A stretch of DNA of 64,000 nt. Origin: Paenibacillus sp. FSL H8-0048. Its GTDB lineage: Bacteria; Bacillota; Bacilli; Paenibacillales; Paenibacillaceae. The notes under the pieces are model-generated. The model saw only the letters and a program-made list of their open reading frames with translations, ran no database searches and was not told the DNA's origin. A program made the position numbers and the translations under genes. This document shows positions 37,285 through 45,500 of this stretch, piece after piece (the first letter of the stretch is position 1; every line of letters starts with the position of its first letter). Where the stretch lies: contig NZ_JBBODF010000001.1 of assembly GCF_038002825.1 (NCBI RefSeq), positions 4,960,001 through 5,024,000 on the forward strand, given 5' to 3'.

Positions 37285-37293
37285 TGCCGAAGG

Positions 37294-37968
37294 CTAATTG
37301 AAATATTCCAGCACTCCGTGGTTCAGCTCATACCGGGCGATGCGTTGCTGCTGGTTGGTGGCAACCGGGAGAAGCCAGCCTTTGTCAGAGAGACTTCGTA
37401 ACGTCCGGACGGCGGTTCTGTAATCGATGGAGAAATGCTGCTTCACATCCTGCGGGCGGATCGGCCGGGCCAGATGAAGGGTTAACCGGATCACTTCTTG
37501 CTCCAATAGCCGTATACGTGATACCGGGGCTTCGGCAGGCTGATATTTGCCCAGAACCATCCGCAGCAACGTCATGCAGAGCTCGGGCCGCTGTTCAACA
37601 TCATCGTATGCGAAGGAAATCACATGATAACCCATGGCATAGAGGAAGGTTTCGCGGTTCAGTTCGCCGCAGTATTTGTTGCGGTCCATATCGCGGACAT
37701 GCGAAGCATAGCCTTTGATTTCGATCAGCAGCTTCACGTACCCCGGTAACCAGGCGAAGTCGGCAAAATAAGATCTCCCCCGCCAATCCATGACCTCATA
37801 CTCCGGGTGAAGTCCGGTAAAATGTCCCCGCAAAGGCCACCATACATTCTTCAGGAACAGTACCTCGGCATGCCGATGCCCCCTTTCCAAGCGTGCTCTT
37901 CGTTCCCCCTCAGGTCTGCTAGTCAAGTGTCCGCTGATAAACTGTTCATGTGCTTCTTCAAAAGTCAT
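37294..37968 (-). CDS. Endonuclease-fold (PD-(D/E)xK-like) protein with C-terminal winged helix
   Basis: This 224-residue protein contains FADFAWLPGYVKLLIEIKGY (about residues 75-94), which reads like the Asp...Glu-x-Lys core of a restriction-endonuclease fold, followed by a helix with YCGELNRETFLYAMGYHVISFAYDD as in DUF559-type domains. The last 70 residues (RPQDVKQHFSIDYRTAVRTLRSLSDKGWL) resemble a winged helix. It could be a DNA-processing or regulatory protein; no partner gene is nearby. The start at 37968 follows GGAGAGG by nine bases. Further upstream the frame enters the terminator of the next gene. Confidence 0.68.
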   Translation of the reverse strand: MTFEEAHEQFISGHLTSRPEGERRARLERGHRHAEVLFLKNVWWPLRGHFTGLHPEYEVMDWRGRSYFADFAWLPGYVKLLIEIKGYASHVRDMDRNKYCGELNRETFLYAMGYHVISFAYDDVEQRPELCMTLLRMVLGKYQPAEAPVSRIRLLEQEVIRLTLHLARPIRPQDVKQHFSIDYRTAVRTLRSLSDKGWLLPVATNQQQRIARYELNHGVLEYFN

Positions 37969-37993
37969 GCTCCTCATCCTCTCCGGAAAATAG

Positions 37994-38034
37994 AAAACGC
38001 CCCGGCTTCCCCACAAAGGGCAACCGGGACGTTC
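37994..38034 (-). terminator. Terminator of the XRE regulator gene
   Basis: On the minus strand, ACGTCCCGGTTGCCC pairs imperfectly with GGGGAAGCCGGGGCGTTTT. It is closely related in sequence to the hairpin at 39615-39652. Confidence 0.75.
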
Positions 38035-38078
38035 TTCGTCTCGCTGATGTTAAGTATAAAGTAAATGCTGGGAGGAAG

Positions 38079-39452
38079 CTAGAACGCTGTTGCTTTTAAA
38101 TTTCGTGCTGTTCTAATTAAAAGTTTGTATTTCTCCATTTCTTCTTCTCCTGCTGTATACCTGTATTGTTCAAATAGATCCACACAAGTAATGGCTATAC
38201 TCTCGTTGTTGATTTTAGCGGAGGATTCCAGGTTTCGCAGTACATTCGTAAACTTCTCATAATACTTATTGTGGAGGTAATAGGCTGCTAATTCAGCAAG
38301 AAAGCGGGTATGCTTGTCTGCCATAACTTGCTGGTTATATTCTCCAAATACCGATTTATAAGTTCGGTATGGGATGTGCTCAGAGAAGCGTTCCAGAATA
38401 TCATCCACATTCCAATCATACCGGTTCGCTGACTTAACAATATGGTACATAGCTGTAAATATCTCGTCTGGCTGCTTAGAGATATACTCCACATAATCAG
38501 ATAATACCTCTAGCTGTCCATCAAGCAGACGATATAGGAAGATATTTGCCTTCCCCCACTCCCTGAACTGTGCTAATGTCCGAGCTGCTTCATCATCCTT
38601 CTCTTGTATCCAGCTACCATCCATATAGTGAGGGACATGCTCAATCGCAGATTTGTAATCCCCATATTCCATATAAATGCTCGAGATTAAAAGCCGAGCA
38701 TTTAGAATATATAAATACAGCGGACTTGAAGGCAATCTTTCATTGTCCGGTTTACGTTTTGACCGGAGCTGGAGATTGTAACGGAGGGTGGCCAATTGGA
38801 GCATTTTCTCAGCAAGCTCGTTGACCTTGGACCACTTTTGCAGAGAGTAGTAGACATCCAGCAGGTCTTTCAATCCGTCCAGCTGATCCGCCTCATTCAG
38901 CCGGTCGATGAAGCACTCGAACAGGATGGCTACCCGCAGATTACTGCTCTGGTCATCACCGAGGCCAATCCGGAACAAGCGGTATTGGCATACGGCCAGC
39001 CGTTCGGAATTCTGATATTTCTCACTGGTACTCACATTCTCATACAATAATGCTGCTGCGTGCCACAATCCCTGCTCGAACAGTCCTTCTGCAACCTCGA
39101 ATAGCATAGGGGCATAGACCAGATTCTCCAGCAGGTTCAGAACGACCTGTTCAACACAATCGAGACGGCCGAGTGCCGCTGAACGCACAAGAAATGGCCG
39201 CAAACGCCGCCAGGTAGGAGCCGAATGGTGAAAGCATTCGTCCACATATAAGCTATAGAAGTAGTCCTCCGGCAGGCCCATGCCCCGGGTAATGCGCTCC
39301 AGATGATCCATGGCAATCGGCTGCCGGTCTTTAATGACACGGCTGAGCGTGCCGGAATTAATTCCTGAAGAGATGGCAAACTGATTAATGGACAGGCCCT
39401 GATTGGACAAATATTTGGTTACCTGATCGCGAATCGTGGTTGTGGACTTCAT
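38079..39452 (-). CDS. XRE-family regulator with TPR-like helical domain
   Basis: This 457-residue protein begins with a Cro/C1-type helix-turn-helix (LSINQFAISSGINSGTLSRV, about residues 20-39). A long all-helical region without signal or membrane segments follows (LFEQGLWHAAALLYENV, LYILNARLLISSIYMEYGDYKSAIEHVP), which looks like TPR repeats. This layout recalls RNPP-type regulators that bind small peptides, a large paralogous group in Paenibacillus. No signal-peptide gene was recognised next to it, so peptide control is only a suggestion. It is a single gene with its own terminator. Confidence 0.78.
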   Translation of the reverse strand: MKSTTTIRDQVTKYLSNQGLSINQFAISSGINSGTLSRVIKDRQPIAMDHLERITRGMGLPEDYFYSLYVDECFHHSAPTWRRLRPFLVRSAALGRLDCVEQVVLNLLENLVYAPMLFEVAEGLFEQGLWHAAALLYENVSTSEKYQNSERLAVCQYRLFRIGLGDDQSSNLRVAILFECFIDRLNEADQLDGLKDLLDVYYSLQKWSKVNELAEKMLQLATLRYNLQLRSKRKPDNERLPSSPLYLYILNARLLISSIYMEYGDYKSAIEHVPHYMDGSWIQEKDDEAARTLAQFREWGKANIFLYRLLDGQLEVLSDYVEYISKQPDEIFTAMYHIVKSANRYDWNVDDILERFSEHIPYRTYKSVFGEYNQQVMADKHTRFLAELAAYYLHNKYYEKFTNVLRNLESSAKINNESIAITCVDLFEQYRYTAGEEEMEKYKLLIRTARNLKATAF

Positions 39453-39614
39453 ACAAACACCACCTGACCTAATCCCAGTAAATAGATTTTTAATTCATTG
39501 GTGTAATAATATGTGATAATATTCCAATGGTCAATAGAGCGGATTAGTAGATACGGTGAACAAAGGAAAGGGGAGATTGAAGCTATATCCCGGGTTAAGT
39601 CTGCTGTGACATTG

Positions 39615-39653
39615 AAACGCCCCGGTTCCTTTGTTAGGATAACCGGGGTGTTC
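39615..39653 (-). terminator. Terminator of the methyltransferase gene
   Basis: AACGCCCCGGTT pairs with AACCGGGGTGTT around a 13-base loop. The same core sequence occurs in the terminator at 37994-38034. The open frame 39513-39731 running through it has no support. Confidence 0.75.
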
Positions 39654-39703
39654 TTGATGCAGCTTATCCTATTAAATAGGAGCTTGGGTGCAGCCAGGGA
39701 TGG

Positions 39704-40528
39704 TTACTTCACAGCGGTCCGCATCCGGTAGCTAATCGGCACCTGTAAGGTCCGGCCCTGGAAGAATGCCTCTACCTCTGCCGAGAATTCGGCAATATCC
39801 TGCTCAAGTGAGGCCGGGCTGAGCTTCAGGAGGGACTGGACGCCGCCCTGGCTGAGGGCCAGTCCGACATAACGCTGTGCATCGCATGATTCTGTGTTAT
39901 GAAAAACAATCTCGCGCGCGTACGTAAACCTTCCGCTGGCTTTGATCCGGCCCAGATGTTCTTCCTTATCCCATTTGCTGGCCTGATCTGCGTCCGGCTG
40001 AAGCTCTGTAAGCAAGGCATCCGAAGCGGCAATTATCCGGTTGTACCGGGCTTCAATGGAAGGCTGCAGTACCAGGGGCCAGTCGCAGTCATAAGCTGCG
40101 AAGACTCCGCCTGGCCGCAGACAACGGGCGATCTCCTTAAGGGTGCTGTCCGGGTCCATCCAGTGGAACGACTGCGAGCAGGTGATGATGTCCACACTCT
40201 CTGTATCAAAAGGAAGCTGGTTCGAGTAGCCCTGCACAAAAGACAGGTTATCCGCTCCGCTGCCGAGCAGACGGAGCTTCTCCTGTGCCTTGCCCAGCAT
40301 ATCGGGATTAGGCTCTACGCCGGTGACGGCATCGGCATCGTCTTTCCACAGGAAGGTGGACAGGCCGGTGCCGCAGCCAATATCAGCCACATGGGCAGGA
40401 CGGCGGCCCAGGTAACTGGTGAGCAGTTCAATAGCCATCGGCGGGGCTTCCGGCCGGTAACGGTCGTAGTCATTTTGGTACCCTAGAAAACGGTCGATAT
40501 TAGCCTTGCTGTTGCCTGAAGGAATCAT
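39704..40528 (-). CDS. Class I SAM-dependent methyltransferase
   Basis: This 274-residue cytoplasmic protein has the SAM-binding motif I VADIGCGTGLSTFLW (about 47-61), the acidic motif II GVEPNPDML, and the motif IV-like SVDIITCSQSFHWMDPDSTL, followed by LRPGGVFAAYD. This matches the Methyltransf_11/UbiE-like group whose members act on small molecules. The substrate is unknown. It lies 93 bp downstream of mqnD on the same strand, so a link to menaquinone synthesis is possible, but the sequence is not clearly MenG/UbiE. Confidence 0.85.
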   Translation of the reverse strand: MIPSGNSKANIDRFLGYQNDYDRYRPEAPPMAIELLTSYLGRRPAHVADIGCGTGLSTFLWKDDADAVTGVEPNPDMLGKAQEKLRLLGSGADNLSFVQGYSNQLPFDTESVDIITCSQSFHWMDPDSTLKEIARCLRPGGVFAAYDCDWPLVLQPSIEARYNRIIAASDALLTELQPDADQASKWDKEEHLGRIKASGRFTYAREIVFHNTESCDAQRYVGLALSQGGVQSLLKLSPASLEQDIAEFSAEVEAFFQGRTLQVPISYRMRTAVK

Positions 40529-40621
40529 AAGAACGGCCTCCTCGCTATAGGTAGCTAAGTGTAGGATAAGTTAGTCATGGCTGCTGTTCAAAAGGAACGG
40601 AGGGCCATGAAGCTCCCCCTG

Positions 40622-41473
40622 CTAACGCAAAAGCGCCGGATCAACCGCAGGCACAAGCCCTTCGGCAGCGGCCCGGGTTAAAAGTGCGGAGATGGCTGCA
40701 TAGCCATCCTTACCCAGATTCATCGTGAATTTGTTGACATAGAGATCAATGTGCGACTTGGCCACTTCCGGCGATAGCTCCTGGGCGTGGCTTAGCACGT
40801 ATTCCTGGCAGTCCAGAGGATGGTCCCAGGCATACTGAAGTGAGCTGCGAATCCAGCCGGTAATGGCGTCATGGTCCAGATCGCGGCGCGCAATAATCGC
40901 ACCGAGCGGAATGGGCAAGCCGGTATCGCTCTCCCACCAGCTGCCGAGGTCAGTCAGCAGATTGAGATTGTAGGACGGGTAAGTGAAGCGGGCTTCGTGA
41001 ATGACGAGTCCGGCATCAATCTCTCCCTTCTGTACGGCAGGCATGATCTCATCAAAAGGCATAACGATGATCTCGGCCGGACCGTCCTGTACCTGCTGCG
41101 CTACCCATAGCCGGAACAGCAGGTATGCCGTAGAGCGTTCGCTCGGTACAGCAATTCTGCGGCCGGACAGCTCGCGCGGATGCTTGATAGCACCTGCGCC
41201 TTTGCGGGTCAGCACCAGCGGGCCGCAGCCCCGTCCCAGTGCACCGCCGCAAGGGAGCAGCTTGTACTTGTCCAGCACCCAGGGGAGTGCGGCGTAGGAG
41301 ATTTTGAGTACCTCAGGTCCGGCGCCGTCTGCGGCAAGCCCGTTCGTAATATCGATATCGGCAAAAGTCACATTGAGCCGGGGAGCGTCAGGCACAAGGC
41401 CATGCGCCCAGGCATGAAAGACAAAGGTATCGTTCGGACAAGGGGAATAAGCAATATGAAGCTCTTGTGTCAT
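40622..41473 (-). CDS. mqnD: 1,4-dihydroxy-6-naphthoate synthase MqnD (futalosine menaquinone pathway)
   Basis: This 283-residue enzyme begins LHIAYSPCPNDTFVFHAWAHG, the signature of MqnD, with KISYAALPWVLDKY, GRGCGPLVL, RIAVPSERSTAYLLFRLW and GLVIHEARFTY, all in conserved positions. It converts cyclic dehypoxanthinyl futalosine to 1,4-dihydroxy-6-naphthoate. Its ATG overlaps the stop of mqnB by one base, forming a two-gene operon. The other pathway genes (mqnA, mqnC, mqnE) are not in the window. Confidence 0.92.
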   Translation of the reverse strand: MTQELHIAYSPCPNDTFVFHAWAHGLVPDAPRLNVTFADIDITNGLAADGAGPEVLKISYAALPWVLDKYKLLPCGGALGRGCGPLVLTRKGAGAIKHPRELSGRRIAVPSERSTAYLLFRLWVAQQVQDGPAEIIVMPFDEIMPAVQKGEIDAGLVIHEARFTYPSYNLNLLTDLGSWWESDTGLPIPLGAIIARRDLDHDAITGWIRSSLQYAWDHPLDCQEYVLSHAQELSPEVAKSHIDLYVNKFTMNLGKDGYAAISALLTRAAAEGLVPAVDPALLR

Positions 41474-42180
41474 TAGAGCACCTCCCGTAAAATAGCCGCC
41501 GCCGCTGCCAGAGCGTCCAGCGCTTCATTGATCTTCCACGCAGCCCGGTCGCGCGGGCCGACCGGGTTCGAGATCGCGCGCACCTCCAGCGCCGCGATCC
41601 CCAGCGCCTGGGCGGCCACGGCGACCCCGTGGCCTTCCATCGCCTCCGCCGCCGCCTCCGGATGGCGCGCGGCCAGAGCCGCGGCCGTCCCGGCGGTGCC
41701 GGTCGCGGTGGACACGGTAAGCACGGTGCCCGTGCTTACCGTAAGGCCGGCCGCTGCCAGCGCGGCCGCAAGGGCCTGCACCGCAGCGCCCGGTGCAGGC
41801 ACGGACACGCTGCCGAAGCCCAGCTCGGCAGCGCTGCGGAAGCCCTCCGGCGTCTCTGCGCCGAGGGCCGCGTCCCGCATCTCGCTGGCTACGACCAGCG
41901 AGCCTACGGGCGCGCGTCCCGCGAAGCCGCCGCCGATCCCGGCGCTGACGGCGCAGCCGTACGAGCCGGCTGCCAGGGCGGCGGCGGTGCCCGCCGCTGC
42001 CGCAGCGGTGCCGGCACCCGCTGCGATAACGTCGAAGCGGCGGCTTCCGGCCAGGCCGCGCAGGACCGCATCGCGCTCAGCCGCGACGGCGGTCACGATC
42101 AGCACGCGCGGCGCGGCGGCTTCCTCCGCCGCAGCACTGCGCGCGGCGGTCCCGGATTGATGATGATCCTTCGATTCCAT
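41473..42180 (-). CDS. mqnB: Futalosine hydrolase MqnB
   Basis: This 235-residue nucleosidase of the phosphorylase superfamily starts VLIVTAVAAERDAVLRGL after a short tail. It contains the AVSAGIGGGFAGRAPVGSLV segment and MEGHGVAVAAQALGIAALEV, where Glu and the following residues bind ribose, then VRAISNPVGPRDRAAWKI. It removes hypoxanthine from futalosine. ATG 42180 follows AAGGAGG; 41 further in-frame codons upstream lack a site. Base use is striking: long runs of Ala and Gly codons with very high GC, and low-complexity Ala stretches that make the antisense frames open too. Confidence 0.88.
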   Translation of the reverse strand: MESKDHHQSGTAARSAAAEEAAAPRVLIVTAVAAERDAVLRGLAGSRRFDVIAAGAGTAAAAAGTAAALAAGSYGCAVSAGIGGGFAGRAPVGSLVVASEMRDAALGAETPEGFRSAAELGFGSVSVPAPGAAVQALAAALAAAGLTVSTGTVLTVSTATGTAGTAAALAARHPEAAAEAMEGHGVAVAAQALGIAALEVRAISNPVGPRDRAAWKINEALDALAAAAAILREVL

Positions 42181-42287
42181 AATCAGCCTCCTTCTATAGA
42201 TATTATTTATATTCCTCAGTTCATACTCACCTTTTGAAAGTCTACGCCGTTTTGAAGGGCAGGTCAAATATGCGGGGGCGGGAGATA

Positions 42288-42471
42288 GATGGATTTTGTC
42301 CACTTGCTGATGAGTGAATAAACCCTGCTAAAACAGCAGATGGATAAAAGGCACTTCATTAAGGGTGATTCATCCAAAGCGGCGGTATTCAGCTCTATTA
42401 GATGTAGATTTTCCACTTGCTTCCTTACAATTTAAGGAAACAGAAAAATTAAGATACGGCTTTCCACTTGT
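42288..42471. repeat. 51-bp-class modular repeat, family C, copy 3
   Basis: Forward cores GATGGATTTTGTCCACTTGC (TGGAT at 42290) and GATGGATAAAAGGCACTTCA (TGGAT at 42341) are 51 bp apart. Inverted cores GTAGATTTTCCACTTGC (CCA ending 42415) and TACGGCTTTCCACTTG (CCA ending 42466) are 51 bp apart. Confidence 0.87.
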
Positions 42472-42622
42472 TTGTTGCGGGAGTTAGAGGAGGTGATTGT
42501 TGCGCAGGTTGTGGGGAGTATTTGCGGCAGCGCGAAGGTAGAGTATTTGCGGAAGCATGAAGGTAGAGTATTTGTTGCAAAGGCCAGGGCGGGTGGAATG
42601 ATAATTAATTCACCTAATACAC

Positions 42623-42651
42623 TTGACAGACTGCTCCCGATACCGTATATT
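42623..42651 (+). promoter_or_regulatory. Strong sigma-A promoter of mhqR
   Basis: A perfect TTGACA (42623-42628), a 17-bp spacer and TATATT (42646-42651), immediately followed by the MhqR-type operator. Confidence 0.8.
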
Positions 42652-42669
42652 TATCTTAACTTAAAGATA
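42652..42669. promoter_or_regulatory. Predicted MhqR operator at mhqR (imperfect)
   Basis: TATCTTAACTTAAAGATA has 6-bp arms TATCTT/AAGATA and shares its outline with the perfect palindrome at 43283-43300. It sits directly after the -10 box, fitting autorepression. A partial extra copy (TTAACTTAAAGA) follows. Confidence 0.75.
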
Positions 42670-42711
42670 ATTAACTTAAAGACAAACACAGCCGGACAGG
42701 AGGTGCACCTA

Positions 42712-43185
42712 ATGAGCAGCAAGAATAAGACAGCAGGAACAGAAGCAGATACTGCTCAGGAACAAGAGCAGGCAGCATCGCTGAAGCTGTTCGTCGTTCT
42801 GTCGAAGGCATATAAGAGCCTGATGGATCAGGCGGTGAAGGATATGAAGAGTCACGGGCTGGCCTCGGCGGAGTTCATGGTGCTGGAGGTGCTGTATCAT
42901 AGAAACCGGATTCCGCTTCAGCAGATTGGCGAGAAGATTCTGGTCACCAGCGGCAGCATCACCTACAATATCGACAAGCTGGAGAAGCGGGGACTGCTGA
43001 AGCGCGTTCCTTGCGAGGATGACCGCCGGGTTACGTATGCCGAGATTACAGAGTCGGGGCGTGAGCTGTTCGATCATATTTTTCCGCAGCATGTCGATTC
43101 TATTCATAGCCTGATGGGCGGATTGGACAGCGAAGAGAAGGCTCAGGCTACACGGCTGCTGAAGAAGCTGGGCAAGGGCGTATAG
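42712..43185 (+). CDS. mhqR: MarR-family repressor, MhqR-like
   Basis: This 157-residue regulator has a winged helix (AEFMVLEVLYHRNRIPLQQIGEKILVTSGSITYNIDKLEKRGLLKRVP in segments, then DDRRVTYAEITESG wing). MhqR of Bacillus represses genes against methylhydroquinone and other quinone-like electrophiles. Support for the same role here: the downstream genes are homologues of MhqP, MhqO and MhqD, and palindromes of the form TATCTT-n6-AAGATA, much like the known MhqR box, occur before mhqR and before mhqP. ATG 42712 follows GGAGGTG; the longer frame from 42472 runs through promoter and repeats. Confidence 0.88.
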   Translation: MSSKNKTAGTEADTAQEQEQAASLKLFVVLSKAYKSLMDQAVKDMKSHGLASAEFMVLEVLYHRNRIPLQQIGEKILVTSGSITYNIDKLEKRGLLKRVPCEDDRRVTYAEITESGRELFDHIFPQHVDSIHSLMGGLDSEEKAQATRLLKKLGKGV

Positions 43186-43230
43186 AGGTGAGTACGTCGC
43201 AGCTCAGCGGCGGTAAGGTTGTCTGCGTGC

Positions 43231-43245
43231 TAGTACACTGTACTA
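43231..43245. promoter_or_regulatory. Second palindrome upstream of mhqP
   Basis: TAGTACACTGTACTA has perfect 6-bp arms with a 3-bp centre. It might bind a second redox regulator such as a YodB-like protein; no such gene is in the window. Confidence 0.35.
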
Positions 43246-43282
43246 CTGGAGAGAATAGTCGAGCAGCAATTTTTTTAGCCAA

Positions 43283-43300
43283 TATCTTAACGTTAAGATA
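43283..43300. promoter_or_regulatory. Predicted MhqR operator before mhqP (perfect palindrome)
   Basis: TATCTTAACGTTAAGATA is a perfect 18-bp palindrome 32 bp before the mhqP start. Confidence 0.85.
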
Positions 43301-43331
43301 ATTAAAAACAAGAGAATGGAGAGTGTTTAAA

Positions 43332-43733
43332 ATGGTTAGTGTAGGTTTATTGTTGATGAGATTGGTGATTGGTGTAGCGTTCATCGGGCATGGTGCACAG
43401 AAGCTGTTCGGCTGGTTCGGCGGATATGGGCCTAAGGGAACAGGCGGCTGGATGGAGTCGATTGGTATTAAGCCGGGCGTGCGTATGGCGGTGCTGGCAG
43501 GTCTGATGGAGCTGGTCGGTGGCCTGCTGTTCACTCTTGGGCTGCTGACTCCGGTGGCTGCGGTACTGATTGCGGCAACGATGCTCGGTGCCATTGTGAA
43601 GGTTCATGCTCCTAACGGATTCTGGTCCACGGCGAACGGGATTGAGTTTCCATTGACGGTGCTGGTGGTCGCTGTAGGTATAGCGCTGACAGGCGCGGGT
43701 TCGATTTCACTGGACGCCCTGTTCTTCAACTAA
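43332..43733 (+). CDS. mhqP: DoxX-family membrane protein, MhqP-like
   Basis: This 133-residue protein has four predicted helices, starting with VGLLLMRLVIGVAFIGHGAQKLFGWFGGYG (read in two parts), the hallmark of DoxX proteins, and AGLMELVGGLLFTLGLLTPVAA. DoxX/MhqP proteins are linked to quinone and thiol redox handling at the membrane. ATG 43332 follows GGAGAG. The upstream perfect palindrome places it under the MhqR-like repressor, and mhqO follows after 98 bp. Confidence 0.86.
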   Translation: MVSVGLLLMRLVIGVAFIGHGAQKLFGWFGGYGPKGTGGWMESIGIKPGVRMAVLAGLMELVGGLLFTLGLLTPVAAVLIAATMLGAIVKVHAPNGFWSTANGIEFPLTVLVVAVGIALTGAGSISLDALFFN

Positions 43734-43831
43734 TACGTACGTCAAGACGGCGCCATTCTGAAAAGTATACAACCTTAGCACTTTCTTTCTATAAAAATTA
43801 GCTTTACACCATATACCAGGAGGGTTCACTT

Positions 43832-44782
43832 ATGACTATGCATACTGCTGGGATTCACCATGTTACCGCTTTTGTAGGAGACGCACAGCGTAATGCTGAT
43901 TTCTATGCCGGAATTCTGGGCCTGCGGCTCGTCAAAAAAACAATCAATTTCGACGCCCCTGAGGTCTATCACCTCTACTTCGGCAATGAGCAGGGTGCAC
44001 CGGGTACAATCATCACCTTCTTCCCATGGGCTCATGGCCGTAAAGGCAGAATCGGCGGCGGTCAGGTCGGTGTGACCACTTATGCTGTACCGGCCGGCTC
44101 TTTCGGATTCTGGGAGCAGCGGCTGGCCGCTTACCAGATCCCTGTGACTAAGGTTACCCGGATTGGCGAGTCGTATCTCTCCTTCGCGGATTTTGACGGA
44201 CTGCGGATTGAGCTGGTGGAGCGGGAAGAGGGTGCGCTGAGCACCTGGTCGTTCGGCGGCGTTCCGGTAGAACATGCGGTAAAAGGCTTCGGAGGAGCTG
44301 TTCTCTACAGCAAAGCTCCGGACCGGACCGCTGATACACTCTCCCGCACACTGGGAATGGAGCGTATCGCTGAAGGGGACGGCTATATCCGGTACAGAGC
44401 GGCTGGAGACATCGGCAATATTATTGATCTGAAGGCGACTCCGGTTCCTCAGGGGGGCGGCGGTACAGGTACGGTTCACCATATTGCGTGGCGGGCGGCA
44501 GATGACAGTGAGCAGCTGGAGTGGGGCCGCCGGGTTCAGAGCCACGGCTACCAGCCGACCCCGGTGCAGGACCGCCAGTACTTCAATGCCATCTACTTCC
44601 GGGAAGAAGGCGGAATTCTGTTCGAGATTGCAACCGATCCTCCGGGCTTCGCCCGTGATGAAGCACCTGAGGCGCTGGGGCAGAAGCTGATGCTTCCGGC
44701 GTGGTTTGAGCCGCAGCGTGCGGCAATTGAAGACAATTTAAGCCCGTTTGAAATCCGTGAACTGGAGGTGAAGAAGGTATGA
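43832..44782 (+). CDS. mhqO: Ring-cleaving dioxygenase, MhqO-like (glyoxalase fold)
   Basis: This 316-residue protein has two vicinal-oxygen-chelate modules. GIHHVTAFVGDAQRNADFYAGILGLRLVKKT starts the first and GTVHHIAWRAADDSEQLEW the second. The likely iron ligands are His9 or His10, His in TVHHIAW, and Glu in GILFEIATDPPGF. MhqO-type enzymes are thought to open quinone or hydroquinone rings. It has a good AGGAGGG site and overlaps mhqD by four bases (ATGA), so the two enzymes are coupled. Confidence 0.9.
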   Translation: MTMHTAGIHHVTAFVGDAQRNADFYAGILGLRLVKKTINFDAPEVYHLYFGNEQGAPGTIITFFPWAHGRKGRIGGGQVGVTTYAVPAGSFGFWEQRLAAYQIPVTKVTRIGESYLSFADFDGLRIELVEREEGALSTWSFGGVPVEHAVKGFGGAVLYSKAPDRTADTLSRTLGMERIAEGDGYIRYRAAGDIGNIIDLKATPVPQGGGGTGTVHHIAWRAADDSEQLEWGRRVQSHGYQPTPVQDRQYFNAIYFREEGGILFEIATDPPGFARDEAPEALGQKLMLPAWFEPQRAAIEDNLSPFEIRELEVKKV

Positions 44783-45396
44783 TTCATGTATTTGAGCAAG
44801 GCTCGGATGTAACACAGCCAACGCTGGTTCTATTCCATGGCACAGGCGGCAATGAGCGTGATCTGCTGCCGCTGGCCGGGCTGCTGGCTCCTGGAGCATC
44901 TGTGCTGGGTATCCGCGGCAACGTGCTGGAGAATGGCATGCCCCGCTTTTTCCGGAGGCTGGCGGAGGGGATTTTCGATGAGGAGGATCTGATCTTCCGC
45001 ACCCGTGAGGTGAAGCAGTTCCTGGAGGAAGCGGCTGCAAAATATGGCTTCGATGCCGGTAATCTGGTCGCTGTCGGCTACTCCAACGGTGCGAACATCG
45101 CGGGCAGCCTACTCTTCCATTACGGGCCCCTCTTCCGGGCAGCAGTGCTGCTGCACCCCATGGTTCCGCTGCGCGGCCTGGCGATTCCTTCGCTGCAGGG
45201 TGTTCCGGTCTTTATCGGGGCCGGGACCAATGATCCGATTATCCGCTCCGAGGAGACCCGGGAGCTGGAGGCTCTGCTCAGCGGAGCCGGAGCAGAGGTT
45301 ACCTCGCACTGGGGTAATCAGGGGCACCGCCTGAGCGCAGCCGAGGCGGAGGCGGCAAGAGATTGGCTGGCCGCTCTGAAGGGTTCAGTGAAGTAA
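44779..45396 (+). CDS. mhqD: Alpha/beta-hydrolase, MhqD-like carboxylesterase/phospholipase
   Basis: This 205-residue hydrolase has the LVLFHGTGGNERDLLPLA oxyanion segment, nucleophile Ser in VAVGYSNGANIAG, Asp in GAGTNDPII and catalytic His in NQGHRLSAAE. In Bacillus mhqD is an MhqR-controlled hydrolase that may act on products of ring cleavage. The ATGA overlap with mhqO and the strong terminator afterwards define the end of the unit. Confidence 0.9.
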   Translation: MIHVFEQGSDVTQPTLVLFHGTGGNERDLLPLAGLLAPGASVLGIRGNVLENGMPRFFRRLAEGIFDEEDLIFRTREVKQFLEEAAAKYGFDAGNLVAVGYSNGANIAGSLLFHYGPLFRAAVLLHPMVPLRGLAIPSLQGVPVFIGAGTNDPIIRSEETRELEALLSGAGAEVTSHWGNQGHRLSAAEAEAARDWLAALKGSVK

Positions 45397-45415
45397 CAAC
45401 AGTACCACCCGGAAT

Positions 45416-45477
45416 AACCGCCTGCGGGCCTGCCGATCACCAAGAGGATTGGCGGCTACGGCAGGCGGTTTTTTTTG
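45416..45477 (+). terminator. Terminator after mhqD
   Basis: AACCGCCTGC pairs with GCAGGCGGTT, followed by a run of T; an inner GCCGATC/GATTGGC stem extends it. Confidence 0.9.
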
Positions 45478-45500
45478 TTGAAATATATGCCGGAATTGAT

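Larger units (their letters stand above)
36817..37293. other. Convergent intergenic region with terminator and family C array
   Basis: The potD terminator (36843-36883) and the family C repeat (37100-37284) account for most recognisable structure. The segment 36890-37095 is purine-rich with no gene. Confidence 0.65.
42181..42711. other. Divergent region between mqnB and mhqR
   Basis: It contains the family C repeat (42288-42471), a GGCAGCGCGAAGGTAGAGTATTTGCGG-like direct duplication at about 42526-42573, and the mhqR promoter and operator. No gene is supported. Confidence 0.65.

Noticed and set aside
39513..39731. 72-codon plus-strand frame, possible signalling peptide for the XRE regulator
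   Set aside because: It reads through a transcription terminator and into the methyltransferase gene, with no ribosome site or signal sequence.
41528..42237. Long plus-strand frames opposite mqnB
   Set aside because: Caused by the high-GC codon pattern of mqnB; they are Ala/Arg-rich and have no start signals.
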